Positions 8,337 to 17,868 of a DNA stretch of 64,000 nucleotides are shown one piece after another; the first letter of the stretch is position 1; each line of letters opens with the position of its first letter. Made by a program: the position numbers and the translations under genes. Source of the DNA: Lutibaculum baratangense AMV1 (GTDB lineage Bacteria; Pseudomonadota; Alphaproteobacteria; Rhizobiales; Tepidamorphaceae); the NCBI RefSeq assembly GCF_000496075.1, contig NZ_AWXZ01000038.1, positions 117,788 through 181,787 on the forward strand, written 5' to 3'. The notes beneath the pieces are model-generated. The model was not told the DNA's origin. It saw only the letters and a program-made list of their open reading frames with translations, and searched no databases.

Positions 8337-9266
8337 ATGGTTCTCTTCATTCTCCGCAGGCTCGGCCAGGCCCTGATCGCGATCTTCGGGGTGATGACGC
8401 TGGTGTTCTTCATCCAGCGTCTCACCGGCGATCCGACCTATCTGCTCGTGCCGGAGACGGCGACCCAGGCCGACATCGAGGCGATGCGCCGCTCGCTCGG
8501 GCTCGATCAGCCGATCATCGTCCAGTACATGAGCTTCCTCAGGGACATCGCGCAGTTCGACTTCGGCCGCTCCTACGTGCAGCGCATCCCCGTCACGACG
8601 ATCATCGCCTCGCGGCTGCCCTACACGCTGCAGCTCGCCGGCGGCGCGCTCCTCGTCTCCTTCGGCCTCGGGGTTCCGCTGGGCGTCGTGATGGCGTTGT
8701 GGCGCGACCGGCCGGCGACGAAGCTCCTGACCGGCTTCGTCTTCGCATCCCAGTCGATGCCGACCTTCTGGAGCGGCATCCTCTTCATCCTGTTCTTTGC
8801 CGTCTGGCTCGGCTGGCTGCCTCCCTCGGGCGCCGGGGGCATCGAGAACCTGATCCTGCCGTCCTTCGCGCTCGGGCTCCTGTCGATGGCGACCTTCGCC
8901 CGCGTCACGCGCACGGCGATGCTCGACGAGCTGTCGAAGGACTACGTGCGCTCCGCCCGTGCGCGGGGCGTCGCGACCCCGCGGCTCTTCTGGCGCCACC
9001 TCGCGCGGAACGCCGCCATTCCCGTCATATCCGTGGCGGCGCTCGAGATCTCGCAGCTCCTCGCCGGCGCGGTCATCGTCGAGACCGTCTTCGCCTGGCC
9101 GGGACTCGGCCTCCTGACCGTTCAGTCGATCGTCAGCCGCGATTTCCTCGTCGTCCAGGGCATCGTGCTCATCGGTGCCTTCGTCACGATCGCGCTGAAC
9201 TTCACCGCCGACATCCTCTACAGCGTGGTCGATCCGCGCATCCGGCTCGACGGGAGCCGGCCATGA
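8337..9266 (+). CDS. ABC transporter permease, DppB-like
   Basis: The 309-residue inner-membrane protein has the DppB/OppB layout: an N-terminal helix (ILRRLGQALIAIFGVMTLVFFIQRL), a periplasmic region, five further helices and the cytoplasmic EAA loop (DYVRSARARGVATPRLFWRH) that docks on the ATPases. The C-terminus ends DILYSVVDPRIRLDG, as in the family. The last four bases overlap the next permease gene (ATGA), so translational coupling is likely. It forms half of the membrane channel for the two binding proteins upstream. Confidence 0.92.
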   Translation: MVLFILRRLGQALIAIFGVMTLVFFIQRLTGDPTYLLVPETATQADIEAMRRSLGLDQPIIVQYMSFLRDIAQFDFGRSYVQRIPVTTIIASRLPYTLQLAGGALLVSFGLGVPLGVVMALWRDRPATKLLTGFVFASQSMPTFWSGILFILFFAVWLGWLPPSGAGGIENLILPSFALGLLSMATFARVTRTAMLDELSKDYVRSARARGVATPRLFWRHLARNAAIPVISVAALEISQLLAGAVIVETVFAWPGLGLLTVQSIVSRDFLVVQGIVLIGAFVTIALNFTADILYSVVDPRIRLDGSRP

Positions 9267-10126
9267 GCGCGGCCGAGCCCGTGGTGGCGACGAAGCCGCG
9301 CCGGCGGAAGGTGCGTGTCGGGGTCTGGCCGTTCGTCGCGATCTTCCTGGCCTTCGTCGTGGTCGCGGTCTTCGCGCCGTGGATCGCGCCCCACGACCCG
9401 AACACCCAGAACCTGCTCGGCCGCCTGAAGCCCCCGGGCACCGAGGCACGCAACGTCCTTTACCTCCTCGGCTCGGACGAGCTCGGCCGCGACCTTCTGA
9501 GCCGCATCATCTACGGCGCCCGCATCTCGCTGTCGGTGGCGCTCCTCTCCGTCGTCCTGTCGAGCGTCGTGGGCAGCGTGCTCGGCATGGCGGCCGGCTA
9601 TTTCCGGGGCTGGTTCGAGACGATCGTCATGCGCGTCGTCGACATCTTCCTGTCGGTGCCGGCCATCCTGCTCGCGATCATCACGGTGGCGGTGCTCGGG
9701 CCCGGTTTCATCAACGTCGTCATCGTCCTCGCGCTGACGCGCTGGCCGCGCTACGCCCGCGTCGCCTACGGCCAGACCCTGTCGGTCGCGAACATGCCCT
9801 ATGTCCGCATCGCGAAGTTCATGGGCGCGGGGCCCGGCCGCATCCTGTTCCTGCACATTTTGCCCAACATTATCGGCCCGCTCACCGTCGTGGCGACGCT
9901 CGAATTCGGCCTGATGGTGCTGTTCGAGGCCGGGCTCTCCTTCCTCGGGCTCGGCGTCCAGCCGCCGACGGCGAGCTGGGGGGCGATGCTGAGCGTCGGT
10001 CGCAACTACGTCGCGACCGCCTTCTGGATCGCGACCTTCCCCGGCCTGTGCCTGTTCCTTCTGATCCTGTCGGTCAATCTCATCGGCGACGCGCTGCGTG
10101 ACCGGCTGGACCCCAAGTCGAGGTGA
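9263..10126 (+). CDS. ABC transporter permease, DppC-like
   Basis: A 287-residue permease with the DppC features: a basic N-terminus and single helix, then IAPHDPNTQN, then LGSDELGRDLLSRIIYGARISL and an EAA loop (MPYVRIAKFMGAGPGRILFLHILPN), ending NLIGDALRDRLDPK. It starts within the stop of the partner permease. Together they would form the heterodimeric channel energised by the ATPases at 13360 and 14343. The ATPase genes are separated from the permeases by three enzyme genes, a somewhat unusual order for this family. Confidence 0.92.
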   Translation: MSAAEPVVATKPRRRKVRVGVWPFVAIFLAFVVVAVFAPWIAPHDPNTQNLLGRLKPPGTEARNVLYLLGSDELGRDLLSRIIYGARISLSVALLSVVLSSVVGSVLGMAAGYFRGWFETIVMRVVDIFLSVPAILLAIITVAVLGPGFINVVIVLALTRWPRYARVAYGQTLSVANMPYVRIAKFMGAGPGRILFLHILPNIIGPLTVVATLEFGLMVLFEAGLSFLGLGVQPPTASWGAMLSVGRNYVATAFWIATFPGLCLFLLILSVNLIGDALRDRLDPKSR

Positions 10127-10132
10127 TGCGTG

Positions 10133-10924
10133 ATGAATTTCGAGGGTGAGTTCCGCGGCAAGTCGGTCGTCGTGACCGGCGCGGCCGGCCTCTACGGCAG
10201 GCGGTTCGCGGAGGCCTTCGCGGCCGAGGGCGCCAAGGTCTGCCTGACCGACCGCGACCAGGGCGAGCTAGAAGGCCTCTTGGGCGAGATGGAGCTGCCC
10301 GAGGGCAGCTTCGCCCATGCCGCCGACCTGACGGACGACGCCTCGATGAAGGCGCTGATCGACGCCGTGGGCGAGCGCTTCGGCGCGGCCGACGTCGTCG
10401 TCAACAATGCGGGCATCTACCCCAGCGGCTTCCTGCTCGACATCGACGTCGCCGACTGGGACCGCATTTTCGACGTGAATCTGCGCGCGCCCTTCGTGCT
10501 GTCTGTCGGCTTCGCGAAGCAGATGATCGCGAAGGGCGTGAAGGGCTCGATCGTCAACATCTCGTCGGGCGCCTCGCGCAAGATGCGCCGCACGGTGGTG
10601 CCCTATTGCACGTCGAAGACGGCGCTCGACCGGCTGACGAAGGGGCTCGCGATCGAGCTCGCCGAGTTCGGCATCCGCGTGAACGCGCTGGAGCCCGGCT
10701 TCGGCGCGGGCTCGACCGTGAGCCAGCTCGCCGAGGAGCACGTGAAGCGCGTGACGGCGGCGGTCCCGCTCGGGCGCGAGTCGAAGGCGTCGGATCTCGG
10801 CCCGGCGGTTCTGTACCTCGCCTCCAGCGCAGCCGAGTACGTTACCGGTGCGACGCTGACGGTGGACGGTGGCAACTCGATCGGCTCGCTCGAGGTCTAC
10901 CAGGACAAGAAGCACCCGCTCTGA
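10133..10924 (+). CDS. Short-chain dehydrogenase/reductase
   Basis: A classical SDR of about 263 residues. The nucleotide-binding glycine motif reads TGAAGLYGRR, followed by NNAG, a catalytic Ser (VNISSGAS), the YCTSK (YxxxK) pair and a C-terminal TGATLTVDGG. The ATG at 10133 has GAGGTGA six bases upstream; an in-frame GTG sits one codon earlier. The gene lies between the permeases and a deacetylase-like gene in the ABC operon, so it probably oxidises or reduces a hydroxyl/keto group of the imported compound or a breakdown product. The substrate cannot be read from the sequence. Confidence 0.9.
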   Translation: MNFEGEFRGKSVVVTGAAGLYGRRFAEAFAAEGAKVCLTDRDQGELEGLLGEMELPEGSFAHAADLTDDASMKALIDAVGERFGAADVVVNNAGIYPSGFLLDIDVADWDRIFDVNLRAPFVLSVGFAKQMIAKGVKGSIVNISSGASRKMRRTVVPYCTSKTALDRLTKGLAIELAEFGIRVNALEPGFGAGSTVSQLAEEHVKRVTAAVPLGRESKASDLGPAVLYLASSAAEYVTGATLTVDGGNSIGSLEVYQDKKHPL

Positions 10925-10938
10925 AGGAGGCCCCCGCG

Positions 10939-11814
10939 ATGGCACATGACAGCTACACCTGGCCGGAAGAGTTCAAGAGCGCGGCCTGCCTGACGGTCGA
11001 TCTCGACGCGCACAGCCCGCATTTCTGGATCAACCGGAAGGGCATGCCGCAGCTCATGTCGCATCTCGAGCAGCGGCGCTTCGGCCCGCGCGTCGGCATC
11101 TACCGGATCCTCGACCTCTACGATCGCTTCGGCATCAAGGGCACATTCTTCGTCCCCGGCAAGGTCGCGGAGGACTATCCCGAGCTCCTGCCGCTCCTGA
11201 CCGAGAAGGGCCACGAGGTCGGCCTGCACGGCTATTTCCACGAGCTCGCGAACGACCTCTCCGACGAAGGCTTCACCCATGCGCTCGAAGCCTCGATCGC
11301 GCTCTTCGAAAAACAGACCGGCCGGCGGCCGAAGGGCTTCCGCTCGCCCGCCTGGGAGATGACGCCGCATATGCTTCAGGAGGTGAAGCGTCTCGGCTTC
11401 TACGATTCCTCGCTCATGGGCTACGACCACCCCTACACCGTCGACGGCGTCACCGAGGTGCCGGTGCAGTGGACGCTCGACGACGCCATCTACTTCAAGT
11501 TCCTCGGCGGCGGGGTCGACCTCGCGCCACCTGCCGCGCCGGGGCCGCTGCTCGACGGCTGGCTCGACGAGTGGGAGGTCATCCACCGCTACGGCTCGCT
11601 CTTCATGCTGACGATCCACGACTGGATCTCCGGCCGCGCCCAGCGCATCGCCATGCTCGAGAAGCTTCTGACCCGGATCACGGCGGAGAAGAGCGTCTGG
11701 TGGGCGACCGTGTCCGAAGTGGCCGAGCATCACGAGCGGACGCAGAAGGAGAAATTCGTCGTCGACCCGACCGTGCCGCAGGGGCTCGAAGGCCACCCCG
11801 CCTGGATCGGATGA
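10939..11814 (+). CDS. Polysaccharide-deacetylase-family hydrolase (PuuE/allantoinase-like subgroup)
   Basis: The 291-residue protein begins after a strong AAGGAGG. NodB-homology features are visible: a metal-site Asp region TVDLDAHSP (residues about 17-25), GTFFVPGKVAEDYPELL, the HEVGLHGYFH motif with metal-binding histidines, RSPAWEMTP and a late MLTIHDW. In this subgroup members hydrolyse amide bonds in small nitrogen compounds (for example allantoin, or N-formyl and N-acyl substrates) as well as acetylated sugars. Its place between an SDR and a gamma-glutamyltransferase favours cleavage of a small amide rather than a polysaccharide. Its stop overlaps the next start (ATGA). Confidence 0.8.
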   Translation: MAHDSYTWPEEFKSAACLTVDLDAHSPHFWINRKGMPQLMSHLEQRRFGPRVGIYRILDLYDRFGIKGTFFVPGKVAEDYPELLPLLTEKGHEVGLHGYFHELANDLSDEGFTHALEASIALFEKQTGRRPKGFRSPAWEMTPHMLQEVKRLGFYDSSLMGYDHPYTVDGVTEVPVQWTLDDAIYFKFLGGGVDLAPPAAPGPLLDGWLDEWEVIHRYGSLFMLTIHDWISGRAQRIAMLEKLLTRITAEKSVWWATVSEVAEHHERTQKEKFVVDPTVPQGLEGHPAWIG

Positions 11815-13367
11815 TGCAGACCTGGACGATCCATCGCGGCGAGGTCTCCTCCGAACACGGCCTCGTCGCCGCCCAGAACATGGAGGCGGCCACGGCCGGC
11901 GCGGAGGTTCTCGCCGCAGGCGGCAACGCGACGGACGCGGCCGTCGTCACCGCCCTAGTTCTCGCCACCGTCGAGCCGTGGTTGTCGGGCATCGGCGGCG
12001 GCGGGTTCCTGCTTCATGCCGACGGCGGGACAGGCGCGGTCGAGGCGCTCGACTTCAACGTCCGCGCGCCCGCGGCTCTCGACCCGGAGGACTATCCTCT
12101 GGCCGGCGGAAAGGACGGTGACTGGTTCGACTGGCCGGCCGTCGAGGGCGACCGCAACATCTCCGGCTATTCCTCGATCTGCATCCCCGGCACGATCGAC
12201 GGCCTGGCGCAGGCGCTCGACCGCCACGGCACGATCTCCTGGGGTGAAGCGTGCGAGCCCGCCATCCGCTTCGCCGAGCGCGGCATGGTGATCGACTGGT
12301 TCTCCTCGCTCTGCATCGCGATCGAGGCGCGCGGCCTGAAGCGCTTCCCCGCGTCGGCAGGGCTCTTCCTTGCGAACGGCGAGCCGCCGCTCTCGGCCGG
12401 GGCGGGAGAAAGCCACCTGCCGATGCCCGGCCAGGCGGCGCTGCTGAGCAGGCTGCAGGAGCACGGCGCACGCGACTTCTACGAGGGCGAGACGGCCGAG
12501 ATCCTCGTCCGCGAGCTTCGCGACGGCGGCTCGACCGCGAGCCTCGATGATCTCGCTTCGTATTCTGCCAGGTGGGACACGGCACTCTACGGCACGTATC
12601 GCGGGCGCGACGTCGCCGTGATGCCGGGCCTGAGCGGTGGCCCGAGCCTGCTTCGCGCCTTGGAAATGATGGAGAAGGGCTGGCAGCCGGGCGAGACGCC
12701 CGATGCCGACGCGGCGCTCGCCTACGCCTCGGCGTGTCGCGCCTCCTATCGCGAGCGCCTGAACCAGATGGGCCATGCCGGCGCCGGCGGCGACTGCACG
12801 AGCCATCTCTCCGTCGTCGACCGCGACGGGAACATGGTGGCGCTGACGAACACGCTCCTGTCGCGCTTCGGCTCGAAGGTCGTGCTGCCGCAGTCGGGCA
12901 TACTCATGAACAACGGCATGATGTGGTTCGATCCACGCCGCAACATGCCGAACTCGATCTCGCCCGCCGCGCAACCCCTCGCCAATATGTGCCCGGCGAT
13001 CCTGATGGAGGAAGGCCGGCCGCAAGTCGCGCTCGGCGCCGCGGGGGGACGGATGATCTTCCCGACCGTCCTGCAGATCCTGTCTTACGTGATCGACTTC
13101 GGCATGAGCCTCGAAGAGGCCTTCCTGACGCCGCGCCTCGACGCGAGCAGTCCGACGATCAAGGTCAACCGCGACGCCCCGCCCGATTTCGGCGCGAGGA
13201 TCGCGCAGGAGTTTCCCGTGGAGCTCGTCGCCGACACGCTCTACCCCGTGAACTTCGCGGTGCCCTCGGCCGTCCGGCGCGACGGCACCTCGGGGCTGAA
13301 CTCCGGCATGGCGCACCAGACGAACCCCTGGGCCGGCGTCGCGATCGGAGCGCCGGCCGATGGCTGA
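11811..13367 (+). CDS. ggt: Gamma-glutamyltransferase-family Ntn hydrolase (copy 1)
   Basis: A 518-residue member of the gamma-glutamyltranspeptidase family. The N-terminal part shows GLVAAQNMEAATAGAEVLAAGGNATDAAV and GIGGGGFLL. The autocatalytic nucleophile is probably Thr330 in DCTSHLSVVDRDGN, followed by FGSKVVLPQSGILMNNGMMWFDP. The precursor would self-cleave before Thr330 to give two subunits. No signal peptide is evident, so the enzyme may be cytoplasmic, like some GGT-like amidases. It starts inside the stop of the deacetylase gene and overlaps the ATPase gene by eight bases. Hydrolysis of an imported gamma-glutamyl amide is the likely role. A second, divergent copy lies at 15749-17317. 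Confidence 0.88.
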   Translation: MMQTWTIHRGEVSSEHGLVAAQNMEAATAGAEVLAAGGNATDAAVVTALVLATVEPWLSGIGGGGFLLHADGGTGAVEALDFNVRAPAALDPEDYPLAGGKDGDWFDWPAVEGDRNISGYSSICIPGTIDGLAQALDRHGTISWGEACEPAIRFAERGMVIDWFSSLCIAIEARGLKRFPASAGLFLANGEPPLSAGAGESHLPMPGQAALLSRLQEHGARDFYEGETAEILVRELRDGGSTASLDDLASYSARWDTALYGTYRGRDVAVMPGLSGGPSLLRALEMMEKGWQPGETPDADAALAYASACRASYRERLNQMGHAGAGGDCTSHLSVVDRDGNMVALTNTLLSRFGSKVVLPQSGILMNNGMMWFDPRRNMPNSISPAAQPLANMCPAILMEEGRPQVALGAAGGRMIFPTVLQILSYVIDFGMSLEEAFLTPRLDASSPTIKVNRDAPPDFGARIAQEFPVELVADTLYPVNFAVPSAVRRDGTSGLNSGMAHQTNPWAGVAIGAPADG

Positions 13368-14342
13368 GGTCGAAGACCGGCGCCCCGTCCTGTCCGTCCG
13401 CGACCTCGTCACCGAGATCGGCGGCCGGGCGGTGGTCGACCGCGTTTCGCTCGACGTCATGCCGGGCGAGGTTGTGGCGCTCGTAGGGGAATCGGGATCC
13501 GGCAAGAGCCTCACCGCCCTGTCGATCATGGGGCTCCTGCCCGGCGCCGCCAGAGCCACCGGGGGCGAAGTCCTGCTCGACGGAGAGGACCTGCTGGGCA
13601 AGAGCGAGCGGCAGATGCGCGCCATTCGCGGCGAGCGCCTGTCGATGATCTTCCAGGAGCCCGTCGCCTCGCTGAACCCGCTCGTGCCGGTCGGCGACCA
13701 GGTGGCGGAGAGCCTGATCGTGCACGGCCACGCCTCGCGCGGAGACGCGTCACGGCAAGCGGTCGAGATGCTCGCCCATGTCGGCATCCCGCAGCCCGAC
13801 CAAAGGGCGAGGCAGCTGCCGGCGGAATTGTCGGGCGGCATGTGCCAGCGCGTGATGATCGCCTCGGCGCTGATCTCGAACCCGCGCCTCCTGATCGCCG
13901 ACGAGCCGACGACCGCGCTCGACGTCACGATCCAGGCGCAGATCCTGCGGCTCATGAAGGCGCTGCGGCAGGAGCGCGACACGGCGATCCTCATCATTAC
14001 CCATGACATGGGGGTCGTCGCCGACATCGCCGACCGCGTCTGCGTCATGTATGGCGGCCGGATCGTCGAGACGGCGCCGGTCTTCGAGCTCTTCGAGCGG
14101 CCGAGCCACCCCTACACGAAGCTTCTGCTCCAGACGATCCCGCGCATGACGGGCGCGCGGAAGGAGGAGCTGAAGGCGATCGAGGGCACGGTGCCCGACG
14201 TCTCGCAGTGGCCGTCGGGCTGCCGCTTCCGCACCCGCTGCCCGCTGGCGCGCGAGGACTGTGCCGAGATGCCGCCGCTCATTCCCGTGACCGAGGGGCA
14301 TCGCTCGGCATGCTGGCACATGGACGAACTGGAGCGGATCGG

Positions 14343-14346
<4 letters not shown>
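13360..14346 (+). CDS. Oligopeptide-type ABC transporter ATP-binding protein (DppD-like)
   Basis: A 328-residue ATPase with Walker A GESGSGKS, Q-loop (MIFQEPVASLNPL), signature LSGGMCQR, Walker B LLIADEPTTALD and switch His (ITHDMG). A C-terminal extension, SGCRFRTRCPLAREDC, carries the cysteines that mark the Dpp/Opp subfamily and may bind an iron-sulfur cluster. The signature LSGGM instead of LSGGQ is common in DppD proteins. It overlaps the gene on either side by a few bases, so it is translated as part of the operon. Confidence 0.93.
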
Positions 14347-15340
<994 letters not shown>

Positions 15341-15344
<4 letters not shown>

Positions 15345-15739
15345 CGATCGAGAAGAAGAACCCCGGCAACCTCGCGCCCCCGATCGGGCGCTACAGGCAC
15401 CTGAGCGTCATTCCCGCCGGCCACGACATCCTCGCGATCGCCGGGCAGGTCGGCGTCGACCTCGACGGCAATCTTCCGGCAACCGTCGAGGAGCAGCTGG
15501 AGAACGCCCTGAAGAACATCGAGCGCATCCTCGAGAGCGAGGGGCTCGACGTCTCGTCAGTCTTCAAGATCAACATCTGGCTCGCCGAAGAGATCGACAT
15601 GGACCGCTACGTCGCGGCGTGGCGGGCCTTCCACAACGACGATCCGCCGGCCACCATGTTCGCCTATGTCGCCCGCCTCATCAGGCCCGAATATCTCTGC
15701 GAGATCGAGGCCTGGGCGGCGCGGCCCGCGACGGGCTGA
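15341..15739 (+). CDS. RidA/YjgF-family protein
   Basis: A 132-residue protein of the RidA (2-iminobutanoate deaminase) superfamily with IAGQVGVDLDGN, the NALKNIERILESEGLD helix, a FKINIWLAEE strand and the C-terminal RPEYLCEIEAWA, in which the Arg binds the carboxylate and the Glu of EIEA assists catalysis. These proteins hydrolyse reactive enamine/imine intermediates formed in amino-acid breakdown. As the last gene of the ABC operon it probably protects against, or completes, deamination of the imported compound. It ends nine bases before the convergent gamma-glutamyltransferase gene. Confidence 0.88.
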
Positions 15740-15748
15740 GCCGGATCG

Positions 15749-17317
15749 TCAGGCCTCGGCGACCGCGTCGCCCCAAGGCGACATGATCTCGGTCGCGCCC
15801 ATGTTGAGGCCGCCCTCGCGCATCACGGCCGCCGGGCACGCGAAGGCGTAGGGGAAGACGGTGCGCCTCGTCGTCACCACCTCGCGCTGCGCCCGGAGGG
15901 CCTCGATCACGGATGGGGCCAGCGTCTCGTCGGCGATCACGGTCGCACCGCCGCTCATGTCGATGCGCGGGTGGTGGAACGCGTCCTCGAGGCTCATGTC
16001 GAAATCGAGCAGGAAGGACGAGAGCTGCGTCACCGCCGGCAGGATCTTGCGGCCGCCGGACGCGCCGACCGCGAAGCGGCGATCGCCCTTCTCGCCGATC
16101 GCCGGGCAGACATTCATCAGGCAGCGCTTGTCCGGCGCGAGCGAGTTCGGCTTGCCGGGCTCGGGGTCGAACCACATGACGCCGTTGTTGAGGAGCAGCC
16201 CCGTCGAGGGCGAGACGACGCGGGAGCCGAAGCTCGACAACAGCGTCTGCGTCACCGCCGCCATGTTGCCGTGCCGGTCGATCACCGAGAAGTGGGTCGT
16301 CGAGGCGGGCGCCTTCCCGCTCTCGTTCTCGTCGCCCATGCCCGAAAGCCGCCGCTCATAGGCGGCCGACAGCGCGTCGGCATAGGCCGCGAAGGCGCCT
16401 TCTTCAGGTCGCCCCCCCGGTTCGAAGAGCGCCTCCATGCCGGCCAGCGCGTCGGCAAGGGTCGGCCCGGCCGTCAGCGCCGGCGGCACGTGCACCTGCG
16501 CGTCGCGATAGGAGATGCTCAGCGGCGTCTGGATCTCGGCGCGGTAGGCGTTGAGGTCGGCGAAGGCGAGCGAGCCGCCCTTCGCCTGCACGTCGCCGGC
16601 CAGCGCCTCGCCGATCTCGCCGTCATAGAGCTCGCGGTGCCCGCGCTCGGCCAGGACGGCGAGCGTGTCGGCCATGCGAGACATGTCGAGGCGCTTCTCG
16701 GCGAGCGCCGTCCAGCCGGCGATCGTCGGCCACTGGCCGTCCTCGAGGAACAGCGCCGCCGCGTCGCGGTCCTTCGCCAGGATGCGGGTCGCCGAGGCGA
16801 TCAAGAGCGCCGCGTACCAGTCGACATGCAGGCCCCGCTTCGCCAGCGCCACCGCCGGCTGAAGCAGCTCGCGCCACGGCATCCGGCCCCAGCGCCCGTG
16901 GGCGATGCCGATGCCGTCGACGAGGCCCGGCACCGCGACCGCCGTCGCGCCGTGCACGTTGCGGTCGTCGACCACGGCCTTCCAGGGGAAGAGGTCGGAG
17001 GCCTGGCCCTGGCCGGAGAGAGGGAAATCGCGCGGGTCGAGGCCCGAGGGCGACCGCATGCCGTAGAACACGGCGTGCGGCTTCGCCTCGTCGGCCCGCC
17101 AGACCATCATCGCGCCGCCGCCCGCCGGACCACTCATCCACGGCTCGACCACGCCCATCGCGAACGACACCGCCACCGCCGCGTCGACCGCGTCGCCGCC
17201 CTCGTGAAGCACCCTGGCGCCGATCTCGGCGGCCTGCACGTGCTGTGCGGCGACGACGCCGCCGCGTGTCACGGCCACGGGTTTGCGCACGATCTGCGAT
17301 CGGGAAAAGCTGCTCAT
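15749..17317 (-). CDS. ggt: Gamma-glutamyltransferase-family Ntn hydrolase (copy 2)
   Basis: A 522-residue protein with VVAAQHVQAAEIGARVLHEGGDAVDAAVA near the N-terminus and the processing site PASTTHFSVIDRHGN, where Thr340 would be the nucleophile. The frame is open upstream of the ATG at 17317, but that part has no family similarity, so the ATG is chosen. It converges on the operon that contains copy 1. The two copies differ widely outside the active-site regions, so this is an old paralogue rather than a recent duplication. No signal peptide is seen. A shared role in handling gamma-glutamyl or similar amides is inferred from position. Confidence 0.87.
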   Translation of the reverse strand: MSSFSRSQIVRKPVAVTRGGVVAAQHVQAAEIGARVLHEGGDAVDAAVAVSFAMGVVEPWMSGPAGGGAMMVWRADEAKPHAVFYGMRSPSGLDPRDFPLSGQGQASDLFPWKAVVDDRNVHGATAVAVPGLVDGIGIAHGRWGRMPWRELLQPAVALAKRGLHVDWYAALLIASATRILAKDRDAAALFLEDGQWPTIAGWTALAEKRLDMSRMADTLAVLAERGHRELYDGEIGEALAGDVQAKGGSLAFADLNAYRAEIQTPLSISYRDAQVHVPPALTAGPTLADALAGMEALFEPGGRPEEGAFAAYADALSAAYERRLSGMGDENESGKAPASTTHFSVIDRHGNMAAVTQTLLSSFGSRVVSPSTGLLLNNGVMWFDPEPGKPNSLAPDKRCLMNVCPAIGEKGDRRFAVGASGGRKILPAVTQLSSFLLDFDMSLEDAFHHPRIDMSGGATVIADETLAPSVIEALRAQREVVTTRRTVFPYAFACPAAVMREGGLNMGATEIMSPWGDAVAEA

Positions 17318-17868
17318 CTGATGGCCTGAATCGAATTTCGGGGGGACGTGCCGGCGAGGCCTCCGACGACCTCCCGCGTCAGGGTAGATGCTGCGCCACC
17401 CATTGCAAGCCTCGCCGGTCCAACCGTCGGCTGCACTGGCGCGTTCCGCGCCGGATCCGGCCCCAGCAGGAAAGGCGACCACCGCTGAACCGGCGCAAGA
17501 CGGGTGAAACCCACTGCGAGGGAGCCACAAAGTCCAGGATATGCCGGGATCGCTCGACAGCCACTGGCATGCCTTGGGGAAATCGCCGAGGCTGGGTGGC
17601 TGGGGCGGCAGTCTGCTGCGAACCGCTCTCCGTTTTCCCTGTTCTGAGGGAAATCTGCAGGGAAAAACGTGCCAGGTAGGCCGTCCAGCGGAACGACGGC
17701 GCCTTGAAGAAGCTGGTTGACTTCCCCGGCGAAGCATGATCTTGGTCCCCAATCGTCACGCAGCAGCACCTTTGGGAGCATTTGCAGACGACCTTCCCGA
17801 GCCTGGTGGCTCGGGCTCCGCCGGAACAGTTTCCGGCTGTGTGGTCATCTCATGCTCAAGGTACTGTC
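17318..17868. other. Intergenic region at the left side of the phage-derived island
   Basis: About 550 bases without a convincing gene. The stretch 17634-17665 holds one TTTCCCT and two GGGAAA copies close together, a pattern I associate with non-coding DNA next to integrated elements in alphaproteobacteria. No integrase or tRNA is visible. The left boundary of the island probably falls here, but I cannot fix an attachment site. Confidence 0.35.

Noticed and set aside
17634..17665. Possible CRISPR-like or integration repeat from the GGGAAA/TTTCCC copies
   Set aside because: The copies are only 6-7 bases, irregularly spaced and few; no array and no attachment core can be defined.
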